A program made the position numbers and the translations under genes. From contig NC_089766.1 of the NCBI RefSeq assembly GCF_040412425.1, forward strand, positions 17,652,508 to 17,716,507: a DNA stretch of 64,000 bases. The letters are read 5' to 3'. Positions 30,301 through 42,529 of this stretch are shown one piece after another (the first letter of the stretch is position 1; every line of letters starts with the position of its first letter). The notes below the pieces were generated by a model that did not search any database, had not been told where the DNA came from, and worked only from the letters and a program-made list of their open reading frames with translations. Source of the DNA: Macrobrachium rosenbergii. Taxonomy: Eukaryota; Arthropoda; Malacostraca; Decapoda; Palaemonidae.

Positions 30301-33300
30301 TGTTAAATCTCATCCTACATTTCTTTCTTTTACTTTCAACTGCTCCTTTTCATCTCCCCATAAAACCTTCTATCCCTTTACCCTTTATCTTGCTTCACTT
30401 TCCCCCGTCTTTTATATACAAGTCATTCAAGCAAGTCCTTTTAAATCAAGCACTGTCACATGGTGGTCTAAGTAAACCACTTATTGATAATTGTCTTAAG
30501 AAAGTCTCAACATATTGGATCACAACAGCAAATTATATTGTCCAAGTCTTGGCCAACCTTCCAGCTATTTTTTGCTCTTATGCAAGAAATTAGTACTGTA
30601 TTTATTACAGCCACATCCCCCATCATCATACCCCAACAAGAGTGCCACTAAGCCCTTACAAATAATTCTGAAAAGAAAGTACTGTACTTGACTTTCAGGA
30701 CAATGTGAAATCCAACAAATTCTTTCATAAATGAAATCTAATTGGATATTACCAATGACAGGCTTACAACTATAAAACTATAATATACTCAGTAGGCAAC
30801 TTGTTATACTGAAAAGACCTATGAAAAGTTAGACTGTGAACTATTTCTAGTTAATGTGAATAATAATAGTAATTCCTGTACTTAGGCTACAGATAATGAA
30901 TGCACTCCACATTTTGACTGGCTAATGACCAGCCTGAGATCAGCCTTTCTTACACTGACCTCTATATAAAGTATGCAAAAGAAAGTACAGTACCTTGACC
31001 TGAGTTTTGGTAAGGTATGTCATGTTCCCAAGGGCTTCTCTCATTTCAACCATCTCTTATAAGACTGAAATAAACATTCATAAACAGTGAAGTCCCTGTC
31101 ACACCTAATTTTAAAAGGGACAACAGGTAATTTGCTTATATACATAGTTGCAATTTCTATTTTTTCATGTAGTTTCATTTTACAAAAGTGACTAAATGAA
31201 CAATTTTCTGACAAATTACAGTACTAGCAATGGCATTTGTGAATGCCAGATAATGGTTCCTTAATTTAAACTAATTTTTTTCTAAATCTTACTCAGTCCT
31301 ACAAAAGTTGAAAACTTTTACTCATTTGCTTGGTTAAACTTTTTCAAAAATAGTAACTCTAAAAAATTGGTATTATAGATAATTATTCAGATGGGAAAAT
31401 TTACAATGTATACTTTTGATAACACACCAATTTTAAACAATGTTATTAAGGATCTAAAAAAAATCATGTTAATTTATTTAAGGATATTCGGATCTTGAGG
31501 CCACCAGAAGTCTTGGGAGACCCAGATAGAAAACCCACAACTACTTGGATGAGAACTTGGGGATCAGTGGAGGACTGTGGGAGATAAAGTACAAGGAGGA
31601 CATGACTGACAGAATTCCACAGAGGTCCTTAATATCATGTGGCAATGGAAATGCAATGATGACAATTCATGCATACTGTTAATGTGTAAAGGCAGACTTA
31701 CTCATTAGGGACTTACCTAATATGTATCCAGTCTTCAGAAGTGCTGTGTGCATTGTGCCCACAAGAAATCGAAAAGTCAAAACAGAAGGAAGATTAGGCA
31801 GCAAAAAACTCAAATTTGTCATAATGGAGAACAGTATGCAAGCATAAACAAAAGTCAGTCTTCTTCCAAATCTGAAATCCATAAACTTAAATAAAAGAAT
31901 GCAATGTTGCTAGTTTTCCATCTTCAATTATTCATCAAGAAGATATAAAATCACACAATGCCAACATTAGAAAAATTAAAGAACAGAAAAATACACAGAA
32001 GTAAAATTACCCTTTGAGATTAATGACAATTATAGTTGTCATCCATTTTTCAACCACCGAGATTCTGAAGACTATCGTCAAGATTTAACATTTTTTCTAA
32101 TGCACTTTTTGGTAGCATATGTGAATCAGAGGGCTAATGGTAACTGCCTTCAGTACAATTTTGAATAACCAGAATCCTTATATGAAACAATAAATAAAAC
32201 AGAAAAATAACACAGTAAAAGGCTCAAAATCTAACATTCCTTTTTGTGAAGACGCTACAGAAACATTTTAATAGTAAGCACTTTTCCTTTCCAAGGAAGA
32301 ACTAAATATTAAAATATGATACGGCCAAAGTCTCTCCTGAGAGATAATCACACAAACTCCAATGCTGTGCATAATTTTTCAAGAAACATGTTTGAATACT
32401 GTCAACTATGGCTACTGTGTTCCATTCAACTAACACATACCTGTCTGCTAAGATTCCATTCAATGGAGACCCAGCCAAAACACCAATCATGTACATACTT
32501 TGGTAAGTTGCTCGAAGATAGTCCCTTTCACATACTAGCCCAAACTGCAAAAACAAAGAATGCTTTTAAAGACTAAACAAAGTTTCCTACTTATACCTCT
32601 AATTTATTTCTTGACTGCAATGGTAGCTCTTGCAATCATATGCAACCTTTTATTATACCTTACCCACTAACATGGTAGCTATGTTTACCAGACAGCAGCA
32701 TTTGTGGACAACTACTAACAGTAAGAGCCCAATCAATGGGAATCCTCCTTGAAAATACTGGAGGACTCACTTTCTCTATCTCTGTCTGTTACTCCTAAAT
32801 ATTTGTGGTATGTAATAACAAATTTTCAAAACACAAATGACTATTGAGCCCTTACAGTTCTACCTAACAGACATACTGTCTAACACACATTTCATCAGAT
32901 TAAATGTCAGTGTTGGAAAGCACTAAGGTAAAATAACATCGAATACGGTAACTGAATATGAGTCACATCACACCAGTCAGGCTTTAGTGGGAATGCCTTC
33001 AGAACCAGCAATGCTGGAGGGAATAGTGCCAATAATATCGTAGATCAGTTATTCACCTCCAACTCATATCTGGATTCACATCTTCAGTCATTAAACAGCT
33101 TTAAGGGAACTTATTGCAAATAGCTTGATAGTCAAGGTTTTGATAGCATATAAATCTTTCCCTTCATCGAGGTGAAAAAACAGCATGTAGAATAATGTTC
33201 ACAACTGAAAGGATACTTCAATCATAAAAAATACTAATTCATGTCCTTTCTGAATTACAGTACTGTACAGTACAGTATCTTCATACATAGTCTAGTAAAG

Positions 33301-34372
33301 CACTTAGAGCACATCAAACAATATCATCATTAATTTTCTGAGCAAGCTTCCGCAAGATCAATGCCTTCACATCACCAATAAGCACAGGTATTAGTGAACT
33401 ACAACCCAAATAGTTATCACATCACATGTAGATAAATATTCTGTGGGTTACTAAATTAACAAAGGAAGTACATTGATCACTTGATCCATCCCTTTATACA
33501 ACAATGGGCGAATACCTTTTGGTCTTGGACCATATATACAGTATTAGGAGCAAATACTGGACATTGATAATGTGAGGCAATTTACAGAAGATTTTTGCCT
33601 CACACTGGGATCAACCCTCGACTCTCAAGTGAAATGCATAGGTGCTACCAAGTGACTCACAAAAACATCATAAAAGATTTACCTAAAGATATACCTAGGC
33701 ATGCTGTACATTTGGCATACCAGCAACAATGACTAAAGTTTTGTCATATTTCCTATGAGGGGGTACTTCAAATGAATGCCTCTGAGTCACAGGTTGGTCA
33801 GGAAGTTGGGTAAAACTAATTCCTATGCAATGTGTACAGCTTGTCCAGGTAAATCCTCAGATACTGTGCAAGCACTTCAGGTTCAAACTTCTTTTATGGC
33901 CTGATGAACTGTAAAACTTAGTTTGTAAACTGAATATATGACCTCTGTTAACCTCCATAAAATGCAGTATAAAACATGGTTTAAGTTAATCGAGAATTTC
34001 AAGAAAGACACAAGGAAAATTCTCTCTCCATTTAAATTTTACTGTTATAAACTATTCATTTACAGTATTTATATCAAATACAATAAAACTACTTGAGCTT
34101 AGACAATTACATTCCTAGCAAAAATGAGCAACTGCTCCTTTTGTTTAAAAACAGGCAAAATGCCTCTTGAGCAATGTACTGAATGTTCCATCAGTTGGCT
34201 TCCCATCACTCTATGCTAGATTGCTTTCTCTGCATCAGTAACAAGTTCAGATTCACTCACCTCACTCGTTAGAGTTTCTTTAAAAGTCGAATTGTCAAAA
34301 TCCCACTCAGTGCAACTTTCCTCATTAAGCGTTCCATTCTGTGATTTAGAGAAGAAACTGCAAGCCTCATCA
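27056..34372 (-). CDS. SLC22-type organic ion transporter, partial gene (five exons)
   Basis: A host gene on the minus strand. Exons in transcript order: 34261-34372 (112 bp), 32441-32544 (104), 31717-31871 (155), 29117-29285 (169), 27056-27209 (154). Each junction has GT-AG borders and the joined frame is open for about 231 codons. It encodes the large extracellular loop (with N-glycosylation motifs NGT and NST), about five membrane segments, the loop motif LADRFGRR formed across the second-third exon join, and the family motif MDESPRWL in the cytoplasmic loop. These are features of SLC22 organic cation/anion/carnitine transporters of the plasma membrane (MFS fold). The 104, 155 and 169-bp exon lengths also agree with what I recall of vertebrate SLC22 genes. 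Substrate cannot be told. The N-terminal exon and everything after the cytoplasmic loop are missing from the window. Confidence 0.92.
27258..27346. repeat. (GA)n microsatellite, about 44 units
   Basis: Uninterrupted GA dinucleotides in the SLC22 intron, about 50 bp upstream of the 27209 acceptor on the minus strand, where the transcript reads (TC)n. A long pyrimidine run so close to an acceptor could affect splicing. Confidence 0.97.
29117..29285 (-). CDS. SLC22 exon: helices 5 and 6
   Basis: 169 bp. Acceptor TTTTCAG, donor GTTTGT (weak but in frame). It encodes [13 protein letters not shown] and two hydrophobic segments ending ...LLPVI; the final W codon is split with the next exon. Confidence 0.92.
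29375..30226. mobile_element. 852-bp non-autonomous TIR element (MITE-like)
   Basis: The left end starts CAGTGGTACCTCGGTTTCCG. The right end, on the minus strand, starts CAGTGGAACCCCGGTCTCCG. Both are flanked by TA (29373-29374, 30227-30228). Subterminal GTCGGATTCCG-type and TTTTGTCGA-type words recur at both sides. No transposase is present. TA target and CAGTGG ends suggest mobilisation by a Tc1/mariner-pogo transposase. It sits in an SLC22 intron. Confidence 0.87.
30229..31716 (-). other. SLC22 intron
   Basis: Non-coding, AT-rich. No repeat or element recognised. Confidence 0.6.
31717..31871 (-). CDS. SLC22 exon: helices 3 and 4
   Basis: 155 bp. Acceptor GATTTCAG, donor GTAAGT. It begins with [10 protein letters not shown], completing the MFS loop motif, and carries two hydrophobic segments. 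An alternative AG 14 bases upstream would break the frame. Confidence 0.92.
32441..32544 (-). CDS. SLC22 exon: helix 2
   Basis: 104 bp. Acceptor TTTTTGCAG, donor GTATGTG. It begins [16 protein letters not shown], the typical SLC22 entry to helix 2, and ends in LADR, split across the junction. Confidence 0.92.
32545..34260 (-). other. SLC22 intron
   Basis: Non-coding. A short palindromic TACAGTACTGTACAGTAC run lies at about 33258-33275, a word that recurs elsewhere in the window. Nothing else recognised. Confidence 0.6.
34261..34372 (-). CDS. SLC22 exon: extracellular loop
   Basis: Acceptor TTTCAG at 34378-34373; donor GTGAGT from 34260. It starts with one base of a split codon and ends in phase 0. 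It encodes [11 protein letters not shown] through ETLTSE. Cys residues and two N-glycosylation motifs (NGT, NST) fit the large loop after helix 1. Confidence 0.88.
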
Positions 34373-35478
34373 CTGAAAGAAAAATGATAATACAGAATCA
34401 GCAAGTAAAACTGTACAAAAAGTATCTACAGTAGGCTATATATAATCTTTGAGAGACTTTAGTCATTTACAGGAAAACAGTAAGAAACATATGTGGTACT
34501 TGTATTAGTAAATGACAAGATAAAAAAAAAAGAGACAATAGTCACTGGTGATTACAATGTGTAAGTGACTACCATAAAGCATCAATCAAATTCCTGGATT
34601 TATGTTTCTGCAATAACAAAAATAGGGTGAAGCTAAGCCTCTGGGAAGTCCAGCAATCTGTTTTGGACATTTTCACTGTTTCCCTCAATTATTCCCAATT
34701 TTTTTTCTCTTTGTTACTAATTTTTTCTATCTCTATCTTCCCTCATTCCTTTAGGTATGTAATGATTTTGAAATGAGAGTTATCAGGATTCTATATGTGG
34801 GTATGTGCTCAACTTACTGTTCAAATGTTTAGTCTGAATTGCCAAAACCAAATTTTCAAACTAGATATTCTGACAGAATTAACTGTAAGATTTATGCCCA
34901 GCCACTTGAGGCATCAGCTTGGAATGGGTTGAGGGCCTATCATCAACACAGTACAGTATGCAATTTCTTGATGACATTTAGGTCAAGGCTTGCCATGGGA
35001 GCCTTTTCCTGACATTTACTTGAAAAGGTATGATCTTGCTTGTGACTTTCTCTCACTTCACCGTAATAGCTGAAGCCATAATCTTAGGCTACAATGATTG
35101 GGCCATGTGGAGACATATCCCAAAACAAACCCCAATTAGAAGTCTGGGATATAGCCTATGACAATTTCCATTTTAAGTTTTCTTTTATCAAGTATCAATG
35201 AAACAATACTATGAGTTTAATTAATCATATCTGTTTGCATGCAACTGTAAAATAGTATCTCGTCGAATTTAGCTGGCTTTTAGGAACTTACAGTCTGTCT
35301 TGATGTTGTTGATGGCTAACCAGATAACATTCGTTAGCCTCAAAACTAGTCATAAAATGTCTTGCACATGAACTCTCTCATCTTTTGGTAGTCTTCCTTG
35401 CACAGAATTAAGGTTCATTCACTTGTACAGTATTTCTGTACAGGTATAGTATATCATTCTTTGTATATTAAAAATGAC
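34373..35478 (-). other. Presumed SLC22 intron
   Basis: No exon found upstream of 34372 in this stretch. No repeat recognised. Confidence 0.5.
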
Positions 35479-35704
35479 AAAATGACATTTTTATAATAAA
35501 ATAAAGTTTTATATATACTTACCTAGTAATTACATAGCTATTAGTTTCTTTTAAGCGGCAGCTCAAAATTTTGAAATTGCGGGTCCGCTAGTTTGTTATG
35601 CCGACATGCCCCGCCCATTTTCAGGTGCAAGAGAAGATACAACATAGCAAAGAGCTTCAATTTGTTTATGCCCTTATGTCCAAGTGAGGGGAGGCAGGTG
35701 GGCT

Positions 35705-35805
35705 CCAATTATGTAATTACTGGGTAAGTATATAAAAAACATCTTTATAAAAATGTCATTTTGATATAAGTAACTTACCAAGTAATTACATAGCTGATTC
35801 CCGCA
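35705..35805. repeat. DIRS-C internal complementary region
   Basis: The first half is the reverse complement of the left edge (35479-35530). The second half has no partner in the window. Confidence 0.78.
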
Positions 35806-36309
35806 CTGAATAGAGGTGGGAATGTTGGACATATCTACCCCAAAACATTATTAACAGTAATGAGTTTGAGAACTGAAGCAATGTTATTGAACCTTTCCTG
35901 ATAAGAGAGCTGCTACAGTAAGATACTGCCTCTGGTTGGTGCTCATCTTATCCAGTAGAGGCGAGGCGGTAAAGCCTTGAGGGCCTACTACTACAGTGGA
36001 TGCTTTGTAGTGATGGACTAAATTCCGATGGCTAGCAAAGTACAACAAGATGCCCCTGCCCAGGGCGCAGTACCACACAAAATAACCAGTGTAAATAGTC
36101 ACCATAACCACCAAAAATCAAATTAAAAACACCAATACCCAACCATAAAACCAAAAGAATGGAGGGTACTCCAAGTACATAGTACTCCCAGACTCCCCAA
36201 AACTCAACACCCTAGGCAAGGTGAAGAGATTGAAGGAAGGACAATGCTTTCTACGTTTCCTTCCCCAACACCACTCCAGCCGTGTAAATCGGACCCAAGA
36301 TAGTGCATT

Positions 36310-37390
36310 AATCGAAAGTCGCCTCGATATCCCTTAAATAATGCAATGCAAACACTGACTTGCACTTCCAAAACGTCACTTGTACAATTGACGTAAGGGA
36401 TAGATTGCGCTTAAACGCCAAAGACTTAGCGACTGCTCTTATTTCGTGGGTTTTATCTTTAAAGATGAGAGTGAATCTTCAATTACCATGGAATGTGTTT
36501 CGGAAGTCAGATTCCTCAGAAAAATGCCAGGTCATTCTTAGACAGGGGTCTAGAGGGATATTTCACAGACCACCAAAGGTTTCTTGAAGTACCACAAATG
36601 TCCTTCGTTCTGTGAAGATAAAACTTAAGGGCCCTTACTGGACAGAGTTTTCTTTCTTCTTCAGACGGACCCACTATCTCGGACAAGTTCTTGGTCATAA
36701 AAGAATGAGGCCATGGATTCGATGGCTATTCGTTCTTAGCCAGAAAGTCTAGGGAAAAGGAGCAAACTGCCCTCCCCTGAGAAAACCCTATGTTGCTGTC
36801 TAAAGCATGGATATCAATGGACCTCTTAGCGGTGGCCAAGGCGACCAGAAAAAGAGTTCCTAGTTATCTCCCTTAAAGAGATAAATTGCATGGGCTCAAA
36901 ATGTGACTGGAAAGCCACTTAAGGACCACGTCTAAGTTCCAGGAAAGCAAAGGTTTTTTCTTTAGGCTTTGCGGTGTCAAAGGACTTAATCAGGTCGGAC
37001 AAATCCTGGTTCAACAATAAGTCCATTCCTTTATGGCGGAAAACTGAACTAAGCATAGCTCTGTATCCTTTAATGGTAGAGGTAGAAAGTCCTTTAGTGG
37101 AGCGTAGGAACAGGAGAAAGTCTGCTATTTCTGCTACAGAGGTCTTAGAAGAGGACACATTACTTTGTCTGCACCAGGACCTGAAGATGGACCATTTTGC
37201 CTGGTAGACATTATCTGCAGGCTGTCTTCTACACTTCTCAATTGCGTCTGCAGCTGCTCTTGAAAAGTCCTTCTTTCGGAGCAGTCGCCTAACAGTTTGA
37301 ACCCTGTTAAGGCCAGAGAAGACAGGTTTTTGGTGGAACCAACGGAAATGAGGTTGCCTGAGTTGTTGCTTCTGTGGCAGCATTCTCGCG
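36310..37390 (-). pseudogene. DIRS-C tyrosine recombinase, frameshifted
   Basis: The N-terminal half is open at 36919-37383 (NVYQAKWSIFRSWCRQ, STIKGYRAMLSSVFRHKG). The catalytic half at about 36315-36900 is in pieces: EEERKLCPVRALKFYLHR at 36516-36698, HEIRAVAKSLAF near 36400-36440, and VFALHYLRDIE near 36320-36355, with the nucleophile Tyr kept. Confidence 0.82.
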
Positions 37391-37399
37391 AAGTCCTCA

Positions 37400-38611
37400 A
37401 GAAGTTCCAGTAGGTCCAGGAACCATTCTCTTGTTGGCTAGAAGGAAGCTATCAAGATCATGGATAGGCTCTGATGAGACCGGAATTTGTTGACGACTTG
37501 CCTCACTAAACTGAACGGGGAAAAGGCATACAGGTCTTTGTTGGAACAATCCAGGTGTGCGCCCCAGCCCTCCTTCAATGAGTCCAAAAAAGAAGCAAGT
37601 CTGGGGGGCAAGAAGACAGAGGTGTCCCTATGCAAGGGTTCTTGCCGTCCAACCACCAGACAAGATCGTCCCTCACCTCCTGGGGGAGACGAGAAATGAC
37701 TGGGGTTCCCGAGATTGATCCCAGAAGTCCCTCAGCTTCCACTGGAGAGACCGAAGGTGGAGTCACCCGTGCGGAAAGAGTTTCTCCAAGGACAATAGAT
37801 GGCTGATTACGACTTGCCACTGTTGAGCGGGCTCGTCCTCTTGTGACAGGAACTACCGCTCCACCTTCTTGAACGTGCTGATCCAAGCCTGAGAAGGGAA
37901 GACTCTGCTTGCTCCCGTGTTGATCAGCATGCTCAGGTACTGAGTCCTCTGTTTGCGAGTGAGATCCGACTTCCAAAAGTTGATCACGACACCCGGTTCA
38001 TGACACAACCTGAGGAGACGATCCCTGTCCTGTAGCAACTGCAAGCAGGAGCTCGCCAGGATTAGCCAATCGTCGAGATACCTCAGTAGACGTATCCCGC
38101 GCGAATGAGCTCAAACTGAAATGAGGGTGAACACTCTCGTGAACACCTGCGGAGCGGTCGACAGACCGAAAAAGAGAACCTTGAACTGGTAGACTACGCT
38201 GTTGAGGACAAAGCAAAGGCACCGATGAGACGACGGATGAACTGGTACCTGAAAGTACGCGTCCATCAAGTCGACCGTCAGCATGAAGTCGTTCTCCCTG
38301 ACGGCTGACAGTACCGTCCGTACCGTCTCCACCGTGAACCGTGTCTGGTGAACAAAACGATTCAGGAGAAAGAGGTCGATCACCGGTCTCCAGCCGCCGG
38401 AAGCCTTCTCCACGAGAAAGATCCTGCTGTAGAAGCCCGGGGACCGATCCTCGACGACTTCGATGGCACCCTTGCTCAACAACGTTTCGACCTCCTGAAG
38501 AAGGGCCTGTTTCTTTAGGGGGGTCTTGGAAAGAAGATGGGAACTGGACCAGAGTATCGGTGAGGGGAGGCGGTGACACGAAGGGTCGGAAATATCCCAC
38601 CCGAAGGACAC
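37400..38611 (-). pseudogene. DIRS-C reverse transcriptase/RNase H, broken
   Basis: The RT is open at 38111-38611 with GGWRPVIDLFLLNRF, VDLMDAYFQVPVH and FFGLSTAPQVFTRV. The active site continues in another frame as RYLDDWLILA near 38050-38085. The RNase H region (37440-37980) is reduced to short shifted pieces. Several indels. Confidence 0.82.
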
Positions 38612-38699
38612 CCACTACCCATGTCTCCTCTCCGTATCGCTGCCACATTGCCCAATGGCTGGATAGGCATTGCCCCCGCCCCACCGACGGCAGCATCTG

Positions 38700-39430
38700 A
38701 GGGGGCTCGCCGTCCCTTGTGAGCTCCTCCCCACTTCTTCTTGGCCTTACCTTTCCTCCTGGGGGGGGACAGGTTGCCAAAAGGGACCCTGTGGTTCTTT
38801 CCACGGAGGCGAAGAAGTTTTGGGCTGGACTTTACCCTGAGCGCCCGCCGAAGTACCAGACTTCTTCAGGGCTGGGGTGCTACCCTGTTTCAGGGACCGG
38901 GCCGCAGGACAAGAGGGCTGTGCAACACCTTTCGTCGCTGCCTGGTGGACAAGACGGTCGCGTCCATCAGCCTTTCTCTTGTCCACCGCAGCGTCCACCT
39001 CCCCCTTGGGGAAGAGGGAGGTGGAGTCCAGAATGGTCCATTACGCAGAGACACTGCAGCTTCTGTACCTAGTGACCTGACGAGCCAGGATAGCACCGCA
39101 TCCCTTCTCTTCAGCACCAGGTTGGCCCAGAGGTTTGCCACCTGGTGGGTTATAAAGGAAATAGCCTTACCCCCAGACTGGCAAAGACTCCTGAAGGTCG
39201 GACTCGCTCTGGGCAGACGAGGCTGCAATTCTCGACAACGCGAAGGTCCAGTTGTTGAGCCAAGCGATTACCTGGAGGGCACATAGAGCCGTACCCTCCA
39301 AAGCGCTCATCTCAGCTTGCGAGAAAAGTGCCTGTTCTCCCAGCAGCTGAGCCGAAGTGGCACCAGGTGCTAAACGAGTCAGCCCTGGTTCCATGACCTT
39401 CTGCTGCAGCACACCAATGGGTTAAGAATT
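38700..39430 (-). pseudogene. DIRS-C gag, C-terminal part
   Basis: Frames 38890-39228 (HQVANLWANLVLKRRDAVLS) and 39167-39412 (GEQALFSQAEMSALEGTALC) resemble DIRS-type gag rather than any host protein. They are followed leftward by a low-complexity linker. Upstream gag is absent. Confidence 0.6.
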
Positions 39431-39714
39431 TCTCTGAAAAGGTAAGTGATAATCTCTTTAAGGGTTCCTTTTAACAAACATGCACCAGAACATGATTGAA
39501 TGATTTTAAAATTCTTTTATAAAATTGACAATTACTGTGCAGTATAGCATTCTGTAGAAGGATTTTGACTGTTGAAACTGGTAGGCCTATTTAGACACTT
39601 GCACCTCGCTGCATAGGTTTATATCTCAGTGATAAAAAAACAAATATACATGCCTTCATTTTTAGTTGTACTGCTTAATATTTCTATAAGCTTGTTGATG
39701 GGTATTCCAAAATA

Positions 39715-39893
39715 AAAATATTTTCATAATAAAATAAATTTTTGAACATACTTACCTGGTAGTTATATATATAGCTTAAGTCCCTGACGCGCGGCAGAAT
39801 TTCAAAACTCGCTGCAATCGCCGATGGGTAGTCAGGTGTACCACCTGTGCGCCCTCTACCCAAGTACTTGGAACTATTCCAACTATTCCTCAG
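39715..39893. mobile_element. End of a fourth DIRS-like element (D), cut by the gap
   Basis: The sequence from about 39715 has the same design as the other DIRS left ends: an AT-rich edge, ACTTACC at 39750-39756, then TAGTTATATATATAGCTT and a CGCGGCAG word. It then runs into the N run at 39894. Internal sequence is not available. Confidence 0.55.
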
Positions 39894-40393
39894 NNNNNNN
39901 NNNNNNNNNNNNNNNNNNNNNNNNNNNNNNNNNNNNNNNNNNNNNNNNNNNNNNNNNNNNNNNNNNNNNNNNNNNNNNNNNNNNNNNNNNNNNNNNNNNN
40001 NNNNNNNNNNNNNNNNNNNNNNNNNNNNNNNNNNNNNNNNNNNNNNNNNNNNNNNNNNNNNNNNNNNNNNNNNNNNNNNNNNNNNNNNNNNNNNNNNNNN
40101 NNNNNNNNNNNNNNNNNNNNNNNNNNNNNNNNNNNNNNNNNNNNNNNNNNNNNNNNNNNNNNNNNNNNNNNNNNNNNNNNNNNNNNNNNNNNNNNNNNNN
40201 NNNNNNNNNNNNNNNNNNNNNNNNNNNNNNNNNNNNNNNNNNNNNNNNNNNNNNNNNNNNNNNNNNNNNNNNNNNNNNNNNNNNNNNNNNNNNNNNNNNN
40301 NNNNNNNNNNNNNNNNNNNNNNNNNNNNNNNNNNNNNNNNNNNNNNNNNNNNNNNNNNNNNNNNNNNNNNNNNNNNNNNNNNNNNNNNNNNNN
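39894..40393. other. Assembly gap, 500 N
   Basis: Exactly 500 N. The round number suggests a placeholder length. DIRS-D enters it from the left and unrelated sequence follows, so the real gap may be several kb. Confidence 0.98.
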
Positions 40394-42529
40394 TGGTCAA
40401 ATAAGCAAGGAGGCACCAGAAAATAAGTAGCAAAAAAACAAGGCAATAGCAGAAACAAGAGATAGGTCAGATAGGATTCTGCCAGAAAGTGCACCAAATA
40501 GAGGGAGGAACAGCCCCACCCAAGTCTGGGAAAAGCTGACATAAAAAAATTGTGATGATGATGACATCTTTCTAATCTAGAAGAAGATTACCAACCTTTG
40601 TAGAGTTGATAAACCATAATACTCTGACTCCCTTCTTTCAGTTCATTTTAAAACACAGTAATTGCTTTGAGGAGCCTGTCTTAGAAGTACAGGAACACCT
40701 TATTCAATAATAATTAAAATAAAGTGAAAATGTTTCTCTAAGGCTTGACTTAAGTTTGTTCTGGTTTGCTCTAAGAAAACTAGTTTACTGATGTGCTTTA
40801 TTAATTGAATTCCTTAGTAAACTACGCTAATCCGGATTTTTTTTTAACGTTTATAAAACTCTCATTTTCCTCTACATATTTCAGAACGGTCAAAACACAG
40901 AACAAGTTGAAACCTTTCCAAATTAACTTACTTTTGCTCGAAAGGAAAGAGCAGACTATATATAAACCAAACATAGGAAATGAGTTAGTGTGAAAGATAT
41001 TTTCTGACAAGTGATAACTCTGATACAGAAGAAAAGAAGAAGAAGCACCACTTGAACACTTTACTCTCTTGCAAAACCCACTAAGGGACACTGACTGTCA
41101 AAGGGCATCCAACCCATTACTTCATGTCCTTCATTATTCAAAAGTCTTTCTTTCACGTTCAGATTCACACATCCTGCGATTACCTATTATGAATTAAAAC
41201 TCAGTTCTTTACCTACATTCTGCTTCATTATCTTCTTTATTCCTAGAACTGTCTTTCTTTCTTGCTTTCTTTAAATCTTCAGCTGAAAACCCCTTATGGA
41301 CAGTCAACAGACTTCAATAAACCCAAGAGGGCTCCAAAGATTAGAAAATAAAACCAATACACCTGAATTCAGGAGACGTCGGCAGAAAGCAGTAACGAGC
41401 CAGTAATTTGTCATTAGATTTTTTTCCTATTTCAGTTGCCCATTTTTGGATAACTGCTTTTGGTAAAATATGAAAATAATTTCCTGTGTCTCTTCCAAGG
41501 CTAATGTCATCATGGATGCACTAAATCCAGTTCTTAAGACCTTGACTTTGCACCAACCTTCTTCCCTGATTTGAATTGGCTTCCAACAGTTTCTTGCATC
41601 AGATCAATGAGCATTTGACAGCGTTTATGAATCCTTCTTGGCTTTCACTGTAACCAAGGCTTGATAGGAGACAAATGATTTATATTATGGTTTTGGTCTA
41701 AAATTTTCAAACTTATAACTCTCTTGGTAAGGTGAATTTAAACGTCAGTGGAAATCTAAGTCACAATGCTTCTGTCACAGAGAGTTCTTACTTAAAATCT
41801 GCATAACTGTGATTCAATAGCAGAACTTTGATCCTAAAATAATAAGCTTGTAAAATGTCTAAAATTGTGCTCAAATGAAGAGATGTCCTTTCCAGTGTTT
41901 TTGAAAACAAAACTACGAAAATACCCACTACCTAAAGTCAGTCAATACCTAAAAAAAACACGAATTCTGTTGCTTTAAACTTTGATGTTTCAGGCAAATT
42001 TTACTGCTCTAAGGCAAAATGTTAGGCAATAAGAGTTTCTTTAAATATAAATTAGTCATATTATTAAAACATTTTACCTGCATAAACCATCACCATCCAC
42101 TTTGCGACAACTACAGAGGTTAAAAGGTGAAAGGAAAGACTCAGAGAAAGAGCAATAATTCAACTATTCTATTATAAACACGATAGTGTCTACAATAAGG
42201 ATAAATCATATGCAGATATTACGACCACTTACTTGGATTAGATTATTTTGTTGGGCACCAACATTCATCCAAGGACGGGGAACTGATATACCAGTTATTA
42301 TTGTATATAATTATCTTCCACAAAAAGTGGAGGGATTTTAAGTCTGTCCGTTGAGGATCGTTAACCTGAAAATTGAAAGAACTTTAACATTCTTATGAGT
42401 ACAGTTTGGGCAAATTTATTTGAGGAAGAGAGGACTCTGGTTAAACCTATTACGATATAAAGGCTTAATTCTCTGTCTAGGTTCGTGCTTTTGTAAGAAG
42501 GTGGTAGTTCCACAAGCAATAAATGTGTG
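40394..42529. other. No gene recognised
   Basis: AT-rich. Short chance frames only. The missing N-terminal SLC22 exon was looked for on the minus strand and not found. Confidence 0.5.

Larger units (their letters stand above)
35479..39430 (-). mobile_element. DIRS-C: DIRS1-like retrotransposon lacking its 5' end
   Basis: The left terminal repeat starts at about 35479, with the ACTTACC edge at 35517-35523. An internal complementary region is at about 35705-35805. Then follow recombinase, RT and gag on the minus strand. The right half of the internal region predicts the missing right end, which is not found. The element ends in gag near 39430. Protein sequences differ clearly from DIRS-A and DIRS-B, so this is another subfamily. 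All genes are broken. Confidence 0.85.

Noticed and set aside
29943..30593. 216-codon + strand frame
   Set aside because: It runs across the right terminus of the TIR element into unique intron DNA, so it is chance.
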